From positions 27,517,666-27,581,665 of the forward strand of contig NC_092579.1 in NCBI RefSeq assembly GCF_037975245.1: a stretch of DNA of 64,000 bases, given 5' to 3'. This DNA is from Apostichopus japonicus. Taxonomy: Eukaryota; Echinodermata; Holothuroidea; Aspidochirotida; Stichopodidae. The number at the start of each line of letters is the position of its first letter. The stretch's first letter is position 1. Shown here one piece after another: positions 1 to 13,500 of the stretch. Position numbers and translations under genes: made by a program. A model generated the notes under the pieces. The model was not told the DNA's origin and did no database searches. It saw nothing but the letters and a program-made list of their open reading frames with translations.

Positions 1-3000
1 GGACATGTTTCACTGCAGCAGACACAGTTTATTTGTTCAAACAAATGATGAGTAAATAATTAAGACCACATTCCACAGCTAGACACCACCTATTGTGTGT
101 TGTTTTTCAGAAAGGTGTTGGACAGTTTGATATTGTAACCACAGGGAACTTTTCTGTTTAGAAAGTGTGAACTTATTACCAATTGGCTGTTTTGACAGGA
201 ATTTCGACAAGATAAGAGAGATAATGTATCAACTGAGTTTTGGTACCATTTCTCTGTTAGGTCCGTTGTGGAAAATTGCTAAATGTGTTTGTGTGTGTGG
301 TGGGGGATATTTCCTGAAACCTGGGAGAGGGACCCCTTTTTCTTTGGCATAATAAGGCAATGTTTAGGTCTCTTGATGCAAAATGATGTATAATAGTACA
401 TTTTACTATAATAATGGTAAGCTAGCATTATTTGTTTTTGCATTTGGGTCATACAGAGGGTGTTTTGAACCCCCCATGGATCCTGATTCAGGACAATTAA
501 TGTTTGATCGGCATTAAACAGTCATACCATGCACACATACATCAATAGAGCACCAAAAGGCATCAAATTTCTGTTGTATCCTAGCTTACTCTAATTTGAT
601 AAATTTCTGATATTAAATTTAATTAATATGCCCCAAAGTTGTATTGGCTCATGTGGTTAAAACTTTTCAGGTTTGGTAGTGAACTGTACAATATAGCGCC
701 AAAATTATGACATGCAATCTCCAATTAATAAAATGGAGCCAGTAATCCCATAAACATGTAGGTGTCACAATAAAAGATCATCCAATTAACTCAATGCCTA
801 AGCTTAGTTCAGTTGTACACTATACAGTCTACACTTAACCAACATGGTGAATGTTAATTATCTTTGTAGTGGAGCTTACACATAACTTTTCAAGATGATA
901 ATTTATTTTATATATGACTTACAGTGTGGTATTCACTACTCATAATATTGCTTTCAACTTTTATTTTGCACAGATTTGGTTGTACTGATATCTCATCCCT
1001 AACCACCAATGGAGGGAGTATGTATGAGGTTAACAGAAGACATGTCTAGACGATTTTCTTAGCAGTTAACTTGTTACCGACAATAATCTTGTCTTTCACT
1101 CTAACATATCATGAGAGAAAATTGCGTCGGCTGCTATACGTTTAAGCAAAGACAGGCCATTGACTTTTCACTGCCAGTCGTAGTCGAGGGATGTGACGCT
1201 CGAAATTCTTTATCATCTCATTACTTCATTAAATAACAAATAAGAAGGCGTGTTTCTTGGTTCTGGAAGTTGTGTTGAAGATAAGTTCTCATAGTAAAAC
1301 ATATAACCGACCATGTTCTTCTTCCTGTTGTAACTTTTGCTGTTATGGATTTCTGTGTAAGTCTTAACGAAAAACCCATTGGATATATGAGAATCAGCTA
1401 TTTTATTTGTAATTAACAATCAAGATTAAATTTTTGACGGTATCAAGTTGCACATTAAAGCATTATATAGGTAATCCTACTGTTTGTGGAAAGCAGTTCA
1501 AGGGGGGAATTCTAATAGGGAAACTTCTGCATGGTTTTATTGAGGTCTTTACCAAACTCTAAAGAGGATATTCTTCATGTGGATTATGAGAGTTTCAAGT
1601 ACATATTGTTTGAAGAAGAGTGACAGTAGTATATCATTCTAATCAAGCAATACCTCCCTGCTTGAAGGATGCTCTAGAAAGCAGGGATTATCTTTAGTTG
1701 CATCAGAGCTACAAAGGGAGAGTCATCATTCCAGTTAAATTTCCCCATGCAGGGGGTAGGAAGTGAGGGTGGGCACACAACATCAGAGGGACATTTTCTC
1801 ATTCCACAACCACCACTCGATATGCTATAAACCGATACACACCGGCCATATCACTTAAATATGATGTATGATGTGTTAGTATGTTATCAATACTATTTAT
1901 TGAGATTGTTAATAGTTAAACGTGCTATAAAAAGATATGGGATGCCATTTAAAAATAGCATGTACAGACAGTGCCCCCCCCCCCAGGCTCCTACCTCCCA
2001 GATCCCATGTATAATCATTTTTCACTCTTTGCCCAGTCTGATATAGATTCAGAATATTGTGTTTGTGCATGACTATCATCCAATTTCATGTTTTGATTTT
2101 TACTATATTAACTTTCTTTTAACAAACTTTTCTCTACAAGAATGACATATTTAAAGTGTGAGAAACATGATGAGACAAAAAATCTAGCATATTGCATCCT
2201 GCTCTGTCCTATTTGCTTTATTCTTTCCCTTGTTTGGCTTTGTTTTGTTTCCTGTATGTTTGCAGCTCTTTTGAAGAGGGTATCGTTCTAATATATCTTT
2301 TCTAATTTGAACCACTTTTGTCCAATAAGAAACATTCATAATAAGAAACAACGAACCTTTATCACTGGAATTGCCTGGAATGCCATTTGTCTATACAAAT
2401 GAAAATTTGCTTCACGCATGGCCATCACAACGGGGCTTAGGGGGCAGGGGGTGGGGGAATGGCCCTCCACCTTGTTGAGAGGGAGAAAACCTTGACGATT
2501 GAGTGACAAAAATAAGGAAGGATAAAAAAGTAAACAATAAAGTAGTAATGAAAGTCAATAAATAGGTGTCAAGCCCATACGGAGAGGGTTGGGGCAGTGT
2601 TGACATGTTCAAGGTCAGAGAAGTATCTAGTCCAGCTACTTCATGGTTGTTATTAGCAAACAAAAATATTTTGGAACTCATCACAGATAGGTCACAGACT
2701 TAAGAAGACCCCTCCCCAGGACACAAATTCGATAACTTACCATCCCAACTCCCCCCCCCCCTTATTCGTAACTTGAAAACACCCTCGGTTCCCGTCCTAT
2801 AATGAGCTTTACGCACGGATGAAATTTCATATTGCCTAGGCAACTCTCGTAGACCCATGAAGTACAGTTACCATACTTGCCAAAACTTACCCACTGTGTG
2901 TTAGGGAAATACGGCAACAATGAAGTTTGGACTCCTAAAGTTCGTAATATTTTACCTCTGCAATTATCATTTTTTGTTGTAGCTGTTGCATTCCCTATCC

Positions 3001-3520
3001 CGTACCCGCCCTCCGTTGGGAGGGGGGGAGTTAGGTTTATACTATCCCTCCCTCTGTAAAGATGACTATGAACGCAATGTAGTTGCCGAATACAACATGC
3101 AACATATACGGAGGATGAAATAGCAGCAATCACAACAAAAACATGATTAACATCTTCTACAGATGGAAGACTTGTTTCTTTTTCTTCTTTTTTTCCCCTT
3201 CTATTTTTTGTTTTGCAACAACGCACAACGTCTCATTTATATCCTGTAACATTTAACTCTGATGTATGCATCTGCTCTAATTATTGATATAATGAACTCA
3301 ATTGCCATTTGAATGTCGAAATGCTTAAATTTTATGCGGGACAAAAGATGCTATGAAGTATTTGCGGACATTCTGTACCAGGACATTTCGTCCGGTGGGA
3401 CTATATTTGCTGTGAGGGTGGGACACAATTTTCAGCAGATAATGTCCGACCGGACTAAATATGCTGGTACAAAGTGTCCGCGGAGACACTTTGTACAGGG
3501 GGACACTCTGTACTGTCACA
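1..3520 (+). mobile_element. Ginger1-like DNA transposon, copy 1 (right part only, cut by window edge)
   Basis: Almost identical to 6237-9758 of copy 2; the offset is 6236 at the left and 6238 at the right because of a few small indels. It ends at 3520 with ...ACTGTCACA followed by CCGG (3521-3524), after which copy 2 starts at once. Differences from copy 2 are a handful of substitutions and length changes: a C-run near 1975, 4 bp more near 2987, G-run length near 3020, and 3 bp fewer near 3185. Its 5' part lies outside the window. It holds the degenerate integrase exon at 974-1028. Short ORFs in it have no recognisable product. Confidence 0.8.
974..1028 (+). pseudogene. Integrase exon remnant (second-Asp region), copy 1
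   Basis: Identical in place and content to 7210-7264 of copy 2: acceptor TTTTGCACAG, then 55 nt encoding FGCTDISSLTTNGGSMYE, then GAG|GTTAAC as a possible donor. The second catalytic Asp is Thr here too. The upstream exons of this copy lie outside the window. Confidence 0.65.
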
Positions 3521-3524
3521 CCGG
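3521..3524. repeat. Single CCGG shared by tandem copies 1 and 2
   Basis: The tetranucleotide between the ACA end of copy 1 and the TGT start of copy 2. The same tetranucleotide lies right of copy 2 (9759-9762) and on both sides of copy 3 (10565-10568 and 16844-16847), so it is read as the 4-bp target-site duplication. Confidence 0.75.
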
Positions 3525-3556
3525 TGTAGCAGTACAAACTGTCGCAAATATTCCAT

Positions 3557-3603
3557 ATTCAGTATAAACTGTCCCAGTCCCACTGGGACAGTTTATACTG
3601 AAT
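3557..3603. repeat. Subterminal perfect hairpin, left end of copy 2
   Basis: Arms 3557-3578 and 3582-3603 are perfect 22-nt complements around a 3-nt CCC loop. The arm contains GTATAAACTGTC, a variant of the GTACAAACTGTC at 3532 in the terminal repeat. The mirror copy in element 3 is at 16765-16811 and also complete. Confidence 0.85.
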
Positions 3604-3884
3604 TTACCAGTACATTTAGTCTCCCGGACCTTTTGTACAAGGCCAGTTGGTACAGACTGTCTCCCAGGACAGTTTATGCTATGATGAAACGAGGGGGGAC
3701 ATTATTTGTTGGTCGCATATTTGGTTGTAAATTGTGTCCCCCTGAACACTACGTCCGCATTAGCATGTACGTTCGAGTAGCAAAAATTTAATTAGTAATG
3801 GACTCTGGCAGTATCCGTATTATTAGCAAACTGTCGTATTTCGGCTTCCGTATATTTAGCAGTAAAGTCGTGCGACAACTAAAA

Positions 3885-6800
3885 ATGGAAAAGCTAACAG
3901 AAAACGTGAGACAAATTGCAGATATTCTAAGAGATGAGAGCTATCCAAGTGGGTTTACAAGAATAAAACAGAGAAGGATCTTACGGAGACAAAGTCAGTC
4001 TTTCAGACTGGCTGAAAATGGAACTCTTGCATACCGAAAATAAAGGAAAGTTTTGCTATCTAGGGCTTCTCAACTCGCCCAAATCGAGGCAGCTCTTACT
4101 GACTAGTGACATCTATAAGGTAATGTCTGTAACTTACAGTATAGGATACACAATATGGTATTGGTTGTTAAATGGCGAACGGCCATTCCACAGTTAAACT
4201 ATAACCAGGCCTCTAGGACTGATTGGTTCACAAATCATGATATTCTTTTACCACGTTTGGTTAGTTGTAAAAACTCATTCGCAAAAGTCAAGCAATTGCT
4301 TATGCAACATTATAATCAGTTGTATGCTTGAGCAAAGTTGTTAGGGCCTATTTCTTTTCGTTTTGTTTACCCAATTGTCTTTTGTGAAAATTATTATAAA
4401 TTTCTACCTTTTATCGCCCTGCCTATCATAAAAGATAACAACAGATCACTAATGCTTACAGAGCTAGTCTGGTTTGCATGCATGGGACACTATAAAATGC
4501 TATTATTGGACTATAGCATATAGCCTAGCCTACTTCTAGAGGAAAGTGGCACTAATACTGTACATAACAAATTCACGTTCATTAATTTTGGTTGGTAAGA
4601 ACAGATATTGAAGGCCTGATAGTACTTTTTTAGGTTTGGCATATTCTCTACATATGCCAAACCTCACTGCAGAAGAAAACTATATCTATAGACCCAAATA
4701 GTGGCCATGCAATATGTACAATAATGGGAATATTCCATTTCAAACACCGATATAGAGTTGTAATTCAATTTTAAGGCACTTCAGCTAGAACTACCAATCC
4801 TGCAGCCCATATATTTGTGTGTGTTTGTTTGTTTGTTTTTTGGGGGGGGGGTGGGCAAAAAAACATGATATCTCCTTGATCATGAATTTTCTTATCTCTT
4901 TGAAGGTGTTCATCTTTGCATAGATAAACCAGACAACAGACTATGTCTAGATTCAATTGGAAAACTATCAACGTTGATGTAACAAGTTATGTTCAACAGG
5001 ATGTCAAAGCGTCATTGTCCTGTAGACCTACGAACAAGTCTCCATAGCATTCCTGTAACTGGATTATGGAAACAGGTAAATTCTCAATCTGTTTTAATTG
5101 CACAAGATGTCCGCAGTATGCAGTGAAGGTTTAGTATAGTTAATGTCACTCTTTCTGGACAAATTCAACATTTAAAAGTTTAAAGGTAGTCTGTATTGGC
5201 CCTAAATTTTGGCCACTTTAATTGCTAAAAGTTTTCAAAAAGTACTTTCCAAGGGGTAATAACCCTTTAAATTGTGCTCAGACATTCTAAATGATGACAC
5301 GAGATATTGAATGTCCCAGTGAGGTAAATTTCCTCCAGGGAAATAAACATACTAAAAGAATTTTGTCCATAGTGAAAATTTGGCATATTTAAGGCCTATA
5401 CAGCACACTCTGGCCTAACTGCAGAGCAACCATCAATACAGGAATATAATTGTAAGTTGCAAAAAGTGGCGTATCATTTTTCTGGTTTAGTGGTTGAAGA
5501 GATTGTAAATATATGGTACAGTATGGTGTAAGTTACATTTTCATGTTTGCAAGGTAAAAATAATTGGCCTAAATCCACCAACACCCTGTTTCGATCAGAT
5601 ATCCCACTGTTTTTATCTAGATCTGTGTACAGAATGAAGCAATGGAATAGAACAACAGTCAAGGCAAAGCCTGCAACTGGTATTTGTTTTTGAAATTAGC
5701 ACCTAAATGCTGTCTTCTTTCTTAACAGGTTGGTGTAGATCTTATTGGTCCTCTACCAGTGACAGCTGCCAAGCGACTGTACATCATAACACTGTCTGAC
5801 TTCTATTCAAAGTGGCCTGAGACTAAGGCAGTGCCTGAAAAGACTGCAGCATCAACTTCTTATTGCATTACTGATGTGATGATGAGGTTAGCATGTCTTA
5901 AAAAGTGAATAATTTTCTGTAGTTAGTTCCAATATGAATGGCATCATATCTGTTATTTGTACCATGCAAATAACTTGTAGTGCATGGCAGAATGCTGTGT
6001 TTGAGTATAAATTATTTCCAAATAGGTATTAAGCATACAGAAAGATCACGAAGGTAGGTGAGAACAGAGAAAGTGTACTGTAAATCTTTGCAGGTTAAGT
6101 CCCCATTAACAAGTTTATATGTACATAGTTTTTGTTCCTATATTTACTTGCAAAGTTTCCACCTTTGGTTCTTAAGTAGCATATAGCCTGACAATTGTCG
6201 TCATTTGATTTACATCCCAAAAAAGTGATTTTGGCTGGACATGTTTCACTGCAGCAGACACAGTTTATTTGTTCAAACAAATGATGAGTAAATAATTAAG
6301 ACCACATTCCACAGCTAGACACCACCTATTGTGTGTTGTTTTTCAGAAAGGTGTTGGACAGTTTGATATTGTAACCACAGGGAACTTTTCTGTTTAGAAA
6401 GTGTGAACTTATTACCAATTGGCTGTTTTGACAGGAATTTCGACAAGATAAGAGAGATAATGTATCAACTGAGTTTTGGTACCATTTCTCTGTTAGGTCC
6501 GTTGTGGAAAATTGCTAAATGTGTTTGTGTGTGTGGTGGGGGATATTTCCTGAAACCTGGGAGAGGGACCCCTTTTTCTTTGGCATAATAAGGCAATGTT
6601 TAGGTCTCTTGATGCAAAATGATGTATAATAGTACATTTTACTATAATAATGGTAAGCTAGCATTATTTGTTTTTGCATTTGGGTCATACAGAGGGTGTT
6701 TTGAACCCCCCATGGATCCTGATTCAGGACAATTAATGTTTGATCGGCATTAAACAGTCATACCATGCACACATACATCAATAGAGCACCAAAAGGCATC

Positions 6801-7264
6801 AAATTTCTGTTGTATCCTAGCTTACTCTAATTTGATAAATTTCTGATATTAAATTTAATTAATATGCCCCAAAGTTGTATTGGCTCATGTGGTTAAAACT
6901 TTTCAGGTTTGGTAGTGAACTGTACAATATAGCGCCAAAATTATGACATGCAATCTCCAATTAATAAAATGGAGCCAGTAATCCCATAAACATGTAGGTG
7001 TCACAATAAAAGATCATCCAATTAACTCAATGCCTAAGCTTAGTTCAGTTGTACACTATACAGTCTACACTTAACCAACATGGTGAATGTTAATTATCTT
7101 TGTAGTGGAGCTTACACATAACTTTTCAAGATGATAATTTATTTTATATATGACTTACAGTGTGGTATTCACTACTCATAATATTGCTTTCAACTTTTAT
7201 TTTGCACAGATTTGGTTGTACTGATATCTCATCCCTAACCACCAATGGAGGGAGTATGTATGAG
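3885..7264 (+). pseudogene. Degenerate multi-exon Ginger-type integrase, copy 2
   Basis: Exon pieces in order. 3885-4043 (52 codons then TAA) resembles the N-terminal region ahead of the zinc domain in GIN1/Ginger integrases, with ESYPSGFTRIKQRRILRRQ. 4928-4999 holds zinc-domain-like QQTMSRFNWKTINVDV but has an in-frame TAA at 4925 and is out of frame with what follows. 5000-5075 encodes ...TSLHSIPVTGLWKQ. 5729-5886, after a CTTAACAG acceptor, encodes VGVDLIGPLPVT...FYSKWPE, the first catalytic Asp region. 7210-7264 encodes FGCTDISSLTTNGGSMYE, aligning with the usual TDxGxEF motif but with Thr in place of the second catalytic Asp. The phases of the last three exons agree: a clean codon boundary at 5075/5729, and AG+A = Arg across 5886/7210. 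No exon with the catalytic Glu was found. Not functional as read. Confidence 0.75.
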
Positions 7265-9704
7265 GTTAACAGAAGACATGTCTAGACGATTTTCTTAGCA
7301 GTTAACTTGTTACCGACAATAATCTTGTCTTTCACTCTAACATATCATGAGAGAAAATTGCGTCGGCTGCTATACGTTTAAGCAAAGACAGGCCATTGAC
7401 TTTTCACTGCCAGTCGTAGTCGAGGGATGTGACGCTCGAAATTCTTTATCATCTCATTACTTCATTAAATAACAAATAAGAAGGCGTGTTTCTTGGTTCT
7501 GGAAGTTGTGTTGAAGATAAGTTCTCATAGTAAAACATATAACCGACCATGTTCTTCTTCCTGTTGTAACTTTTGCTGTTATGGATTTCTGTGTAAGTCT
7601 TAACGAAAAACCCATTGGATATATGAGAATCAGCTATTTTATTTGTAATTAACAATCAAGATTAAATTTTTGACGGTATCAAGTTGCACATTAAAGCATT
7701 ATATAGGTAATCCTACTGTTTGTGGAAAGCAGTTCAAGGGGGGAATTCTAATAGGGAAACTTCTGCATGGTTTTATTGAGGTCTTTACCAAACTCTAAAG
7801 AGGATATTCTTCATGTGGATTATGAGAGTTTCAAGTACATATTGTTTGAAGAAGAGTGACAGTAGTATATCATTCTAATCAAGCAATACCTCCCTGCTTG
7901 AAGGATGCTCTAGAAAGCAGGGATTATCTTTAGTTGCATCAGAGCTACAAAGGGAGAGTCATCATTCCAGTTAAATTTCCCCATGCAGGGGGTAGGAAGT
8001 GAGGGTGGGCACACAACATCAGAGGGACATTTTCTCATTCCACAACCACCACTCGATATGCTATAAACCGATACACACCGGCCATATCACTTAAATATGA
8101 TGTATGATGTGTTAGTATGTTATCAATACTATTTATTGAGATTGTTAATAGTTAAACGTGCTATAAAAAGATATGGGATGCCATTTAAAAATAGCATGTA
8201 CAGACAGTGCCCCCCCCCCCCAGGCTCCTACCTCCCAGATCCCATGTATAATCATTTTTCACTCTTTGCCCAGTCTGATATAGATTCAGAATATTGTGTT
8301 TGTGCATGACTATCATCCAATTTCATGTTTTGATTTTTACTATATTAACTTTCTTTTAACAAACTTTTCTCTACAAGAATGACATATTTAAAGTGTGAGA
8401 AACATGATGAGACAAAAAATCTAGCATATTGCATCCTGCTCTGTCCTATTTGCTTTATTCTTTCCCTTGTTTGGCTTTGTTTTGTTTCCTGTATGTTTGC
8501 AGCTCTTTTGAAGAGGGTATCGTTCTAATATATCTTTTCTAATTTGAACCACTTTTGTCCAATAAGAAACATTCATAATAAGAAACAACGAACCTTTATC
8601 ACTGGAATTGCCTGGAATGCCATTTGTCTATACAAATGAAAATTTGCTTCACGCATGGCCATCACAACGGGGCTTAGGGGGCAGGGGGTGGGGGAATGGC
8701 CCTCCACCTTGTTGAGAGGGAGAAAACCTTGACGATTGAGTGACAAAAATAAGGAAGGATAAAAAAGTAAACAATAAAGTAGTAATGAAAGTCAATAAAT
8801 AGGTGTCAAGCCCATACGGAGAGGGTTGGGGCAGTGTTGACATGTTCAAGGTCAGAGAAGTATCTAGTCCAGCTACTTCATGGTTGTTATTAGCAAACAA
8901 AAATATTTTGGAACTCATCACAGATAGGTCACAGACTTAAGAAGACCCCTCCCCAGGACACAAATTCGATAACTTACCATCCCAACTCCCCCCCCCCCTT
9001 ATTCGTAACTTGAAAACACCCTCGGTTCCCGTCCTATAATGAGCTTTACGCACGGATGAAATTTCATATTGCCTAGGCAACTCTCGTAGACCCATGAAGT
9101 ACAGTTACCATACTTGCCAAAACTTACCCACTGTGTGTTAGGGAAATACGGCAACAATGAAGTTTGGACTCCTAAAGTTCGTAATATTTTACCTCTGCAA
9201 TTATCATTTTTTGTTGTGTTGCATTCCCTATCCCGTACCCGCCCTCCGTTGGGAGGGGGGGGGAGTTAGGTTTATACTATCCCTCCCTCTGTAAAGATGA
9301 CTATGAACGCAATGTAGTTGCCGAATACAACATGCAACATATACGGAGGATGAAATAGCAGCAATCACAACAAAAACATGATTAACATCTTCTACAGATG
9401 GAAGACTTGTTTCTTTTTCTTCTTCTTTTTTTCCCCTTCTATTTTTTGTTTTGCAGCAACGCACAACGTCTCATTTATTTCCTGTAACATTTAACTCTGA
9501 TGTATGCATCTGCTCTAATTATTGATATAATGAACTCAATTGCCTTTTGAATGTCGAAATGCTTAAATTTTATGCGGGACAAAAGATGCTATGAAGTATT
9601 TGCGGACATTCTGTACCAGGACATTTCGTCCGGTGGGACTATATTTGCTGTGAGGGTGGGACACAATTTTCAGCAGATAATGTCCGACCGGACTAAATAT
9701 GCTG

Positions 9705-9734
9705 GTACAAAGTGTCCGCGGAGACACTTTGTAC
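9705..9734. repeat. Subterminal hairpin, right end of copy 2
   Basis: GTACAAAGTGTC (9705-9716) pairs with GACACTTTGTAC (9723-9734) around a 6-nt loop. The same structure is at 3467-3496 in copy 1 and 10593-10622 in copy 3. The 12-mer recurs in the terminal inverted repeat and is likely a transposase-binding repeat (inference). Confidence 0.8.
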
Positions 9735-9762
9735 AGGGGGACACTCTGTACTGTCACACCGG

Positions 9763-10564
9763 CTATTAATATTGCAAGATACGCTGGTGTTGAACTCAGT
9801 TTCACCTTCCCAAATGACAGGATAGGTAATTCTAGTTTAGATCAGGGTACTGAAAACTCACTTCAACAAGTGAATTTTGACTCCGTTCATGTTTTGTGAG
9901 AAGTTTAAAATATATTGAATACCGGAAATAAAAATTGCAGATTTAGGCCTAGGGCCTAAGTATTTCTAGAGAATATCATATCACTAAATTTAGGTTATGA
10001 CCCTACCCAAAATGGAATGACTGAATTTTCTGCAGTGTCTTCAAAAGTGGAGGAGAAATTTGCATGGCGTAGCCTACATTGGCAATATGCCAGGGAGGTA
10101 TTACTACGGAGAGCCAAACGTATAGAAAAATCAAATGAGGTGGATTGTGAACATACATTTCAGAATGTTATAATATAATTTAATATGCATAATGACGACT
10201 TGCATATGAGCGTGTCAAACGTTTATACTGGCATGCCGAAGATATTAGCATACTAAAGACTACGAAAGCAGCATTAGTTTTGCATACTTTGGTACGCTAG
10301 TGTTGAACATTTATTTATATGATACGCGCTTAAAACGCCATATGTTTCATAAAATGTTGAAAACGTATCAACATGTCAAAGGCGTTATAGGGTGTCCAAA
10401 TACAATATCAGCAAAATACATGAAGTTGGGTTTTTGTCTAATAAGACAGTTCCCATGGTAACAGCATGACAAAATAAGTACAACCAAGAGGAATCAATGA
10501 ACCGTGCAATATTTTTCACACAGGGAAGGATTGACCGGTTGTCTGGCTAAGAAGCTATGCACCG
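9763..10564. other. Spacer between the inverted Ginger copies
   Basis: About 800 bp, unrelated to the transposon. It contains a short diverged direct repeat, TACGCTGGTGTTGAAC (from about 9780) and TACGCTAGTGTTGAAC (from about 10293). Its right edge (10494-10564) is half of the open frame interrupted by copy 3. A TTTTTCACACAG acceptor-like site ends at 10523. Nothing else was recognised. Confidence 0.6.
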
Positions 10565-10568
10565 CCGG

Positions 10569-13500
10569 TGTGACAGTACAAAGTGTCCCCCTGTACAAAG
10601 TGTCTCCGCGGACACTTTGTACCAGCATATTTAGTCCGGTCGGACATTATCTGCTGAAAATTGTGTCCCACCCTCACAGCAAATATAGTCCCACCGGACG
10701 AAATGTCCTGGTACAGAATGTCCGCAAATACTTCATAGCATCTTTTGTCCCGCATAAAATTTAAGCATTTCGACATTCAAAAGGCAATTGAGTTCATTAT
10801 ATCAATAATTAGAGCAGATGCGTACATCAGAGTTAAATGTTACAGGAAATAAATGAGACGTTGTGCGTTGCTGCAAAACAAAAAATAAAAGGGGAAAAAA
10901 AGAAGAAGAAAAAGAAACAAGTCTTCCATCTGTAGAAGATGTTAATCATGTTTTTGTTGTGATTGCTGCTATTTCATCCTCCGTATATGTTGCATGTTGT
11001 ATTCGGCAACTACATTGCGTTCATAGTCATCTTTACAGAGGGAGAGATAGTATAAACCTAACTCCCCCCCCCTCCCAACGGAGGGCGGGTACGGGATAGG
11101 GAATGCAACAGCTACAACAAAAAATGATAATTGCAGAGGTAAAATATTACGAACTTTAGGAGTCCAAACTTCATTGTTGCCGTATTTCCCTAACACACAG
11201 TGGGTAAGTTTTGGCAAGTATGGTAACTGTACTTCATGGGTCTACGAGAGTTGCCTAGGCAATATGAAATTTCATCCCTGCGTAAAGCTCATTATAGGAC
11301 GGGAACCGAGGGTGTTTTCAAGTTACGGATAAGGGGGGGGGGAGTTGGGATGGTAAGTTATCGAATTTGTGTCCTGGGGAGGGGTCTTCTTAAGTCTGTG
11401 ACCTATCTGTGATGAGTTACAAAATATTTTTGTTTGCTAATAACAACCATGAAGTAGCTGGACTAGATACTTCTCTGACCTTGAACATGTCAACACTGCC
11501 CCAACCCTCTCCATATGGGCTTGACACCTATTTATTGACTTTCATTACTACTTTATTGTTTACTTTTTTACCCTTCCTTATTTTTGTCACTCAATCGTCA
11601 AGGTTTTCTCCCTCTCAACAAGGTGGAGGGCCATTCCCCCACCCCCTGCCCCCTAAGCCCCGTTGTGATGGCCATGCGTGAAGCAAATTTTCATTTGTAT
11701 AGACAAATGGCATTCCAGGCAATTCCAGTGATAAAGGTTCGTTGTTTCTTATTATGAATGTTTCTTATTGGACAAAAGTGGTTCAAATTAGAAAAGATAT
11801 ATTAGAACGATACCCTCTTCAAAAGAGCTGCAAACATACAGGAAACAAAACAAAGCCAAACAAGGGAAAGAATAAAGCAAATAGGACAGAGCAGGATGCA
11901 ATATGCTAGATTTTTTGTCTCATCATGTTTCTCACACTTTAAATATGTCATTCTTGTAGAGAAAAGTTTGTTAAAAGAAAGTTAATATAGTAAAAATCAA
12001 AACATGAAATTGGCTGATAGTCATGCACAAACACAATATTCTGAATCTATATCAGACTGGGCAAAGAGTGAAAAATGATTATACATGGGATCTGGGAGGT
12101 AGGAGCCTGGGGGGGGGGGCACTGTCTGTACATGCTATTTTTAAATGGCATCCCATATCTTTTTATAGCACGTTTAACAATTAACAATCTCAATAAATAG
12201 TATTGATAACATACTAACACATCATACATCATATTTAAGTGATATGGCCGGTGTGTATCGGTTTATAGCATATTGAGTGGTGGTTGTGGAATGAGAAAAT
12301 GTCCCTCTGATGTTGTGTGCCCACCCTCACTTCCTACCCCCTGCATGGGGAAGTTTAACTGGAATGATGACTCTCCCTTTGTAGCTCTGATGCAACTAAA
12401 GATAATCCATGCTTTCTAGAGCATCCTTCAAGCAGGGAGGTATTGCTTGATTAGAATGATATACTACTGTCACTCTTCTTCAAACAATATGTACTTGAAA
12501 CTCTCATAATCCACATGAAGAACATCCTCTTTAGAGTTTGGTAAAGACCTCAATAAAACCATGCAGAAGTTTCCCTATTAGAATTCCCCCCTTGAACTGC
12601 TTTCCACAAACAGTAGGATTACCTATATAATGCTTTAATGTGCAACTTGATACCGTCAAAATTTAATCTTGATTGTTAATTACAAATAAAATAGCTGATT
12701 CTCATGGGTTTTTCGTTAAGACTTACACAGAAATCCATAACAGCAAAAGTTACAACAGGAAGAAGAATATGGTCGGTTATATGTTTTACTATGAGAACTT
12801 ATCTTGAACACAACTTCCAGAACCAAGAAACACGCCTTCTTATTTGTTATTTAATGAAGTAATGAGGTGATAAAGAATTTCGAGCGTCACATCCCTTCGA
12901 CTACGACTGGCGTGAAAAGTCAATGGCCTGTCTTTGCTTAAACGTATAGCAGCCGACGCAATTTTCTCTCATGATATGTTAGAGTGAAAGACAAGATTAT
13001 TGTCGGTAACAAGTTAACTGCTAAGAAAATCGTCTAGACATGTCTTCTGTTAACCTCATGCATACTCCCTCCATTGGTGGTCAGGGATGAGATATCAATA
13101 CAACCAAATCTGTGCAAAATAAAAGTTGAAAGCAATATTATGAGTAGTGAATACCACACTGTAAGTCATATATAAAATAAATTATCATCTTGAAAAGTTA
13201 TGTGTAAGCTCCACTACAAAGATAATTAACATTCACCATGTTGGTTAAGTGTAGACTGTATAGTGTACAACTGAACTATGCTTAGGCATTGAGTTAATTG
13301 GATGATCTTTTACTGTGACACCTACATGTTTATGGGATTACTGGCTCCATTTTATTAATTGGAGATTGCATGTCATAATTTTGGCGCTATATTGTACAGT
13401 TCACTACCAAACCTGAAAAGTTTTAACCACATGAGCCAATACAACTTTGGGGCATATTAATTAAATTTAATATCAGAAATTTATCAAATTAGAGTAAGCT

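Larger units (their letters stand above)
3525..9758 (+). mobile_element. Ginger1-like DNA transposon, copy 2 (full length, 6234 bp)
   Basis: Bounded by CCGG on both sides. The left end reads TGTAGCAGTACAAACTGTC and the right end, on the other strand, TGTGACAGTACAAAGTGTC, giving a short terminal inverted repeat. Both ends carry subterminal copies of a GTAYARASTGTC-type 12-mer and hairpins (3557-3603 and 9705-9734). Inside are pieces of an integrase gene: an N-terminal exon at 3885-4043, zinc-binding remnants at 4928-5075, the first catalytic exon at 5729-5886 and a second-Asp exon at 7210-7264. Known for the family: Ginger1 elements have TGT ends, 4-bp duplications (I recall a CCGG preference) and a Gypsy-like integrase. 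No LTRs, reverse transcriptase or protease were seen. The class assignment is an inference from ends plus integrase; the boundaries are directly visible. Confidence 0.85.

Noticed and set aside
2412-3226. Repeated 60-154 codon ORFs in the transposon's right half, both strands
   Set aside because: Present in each copy only because the copies are near-identical; frames break at homopolymer differences and no family is recognisable.
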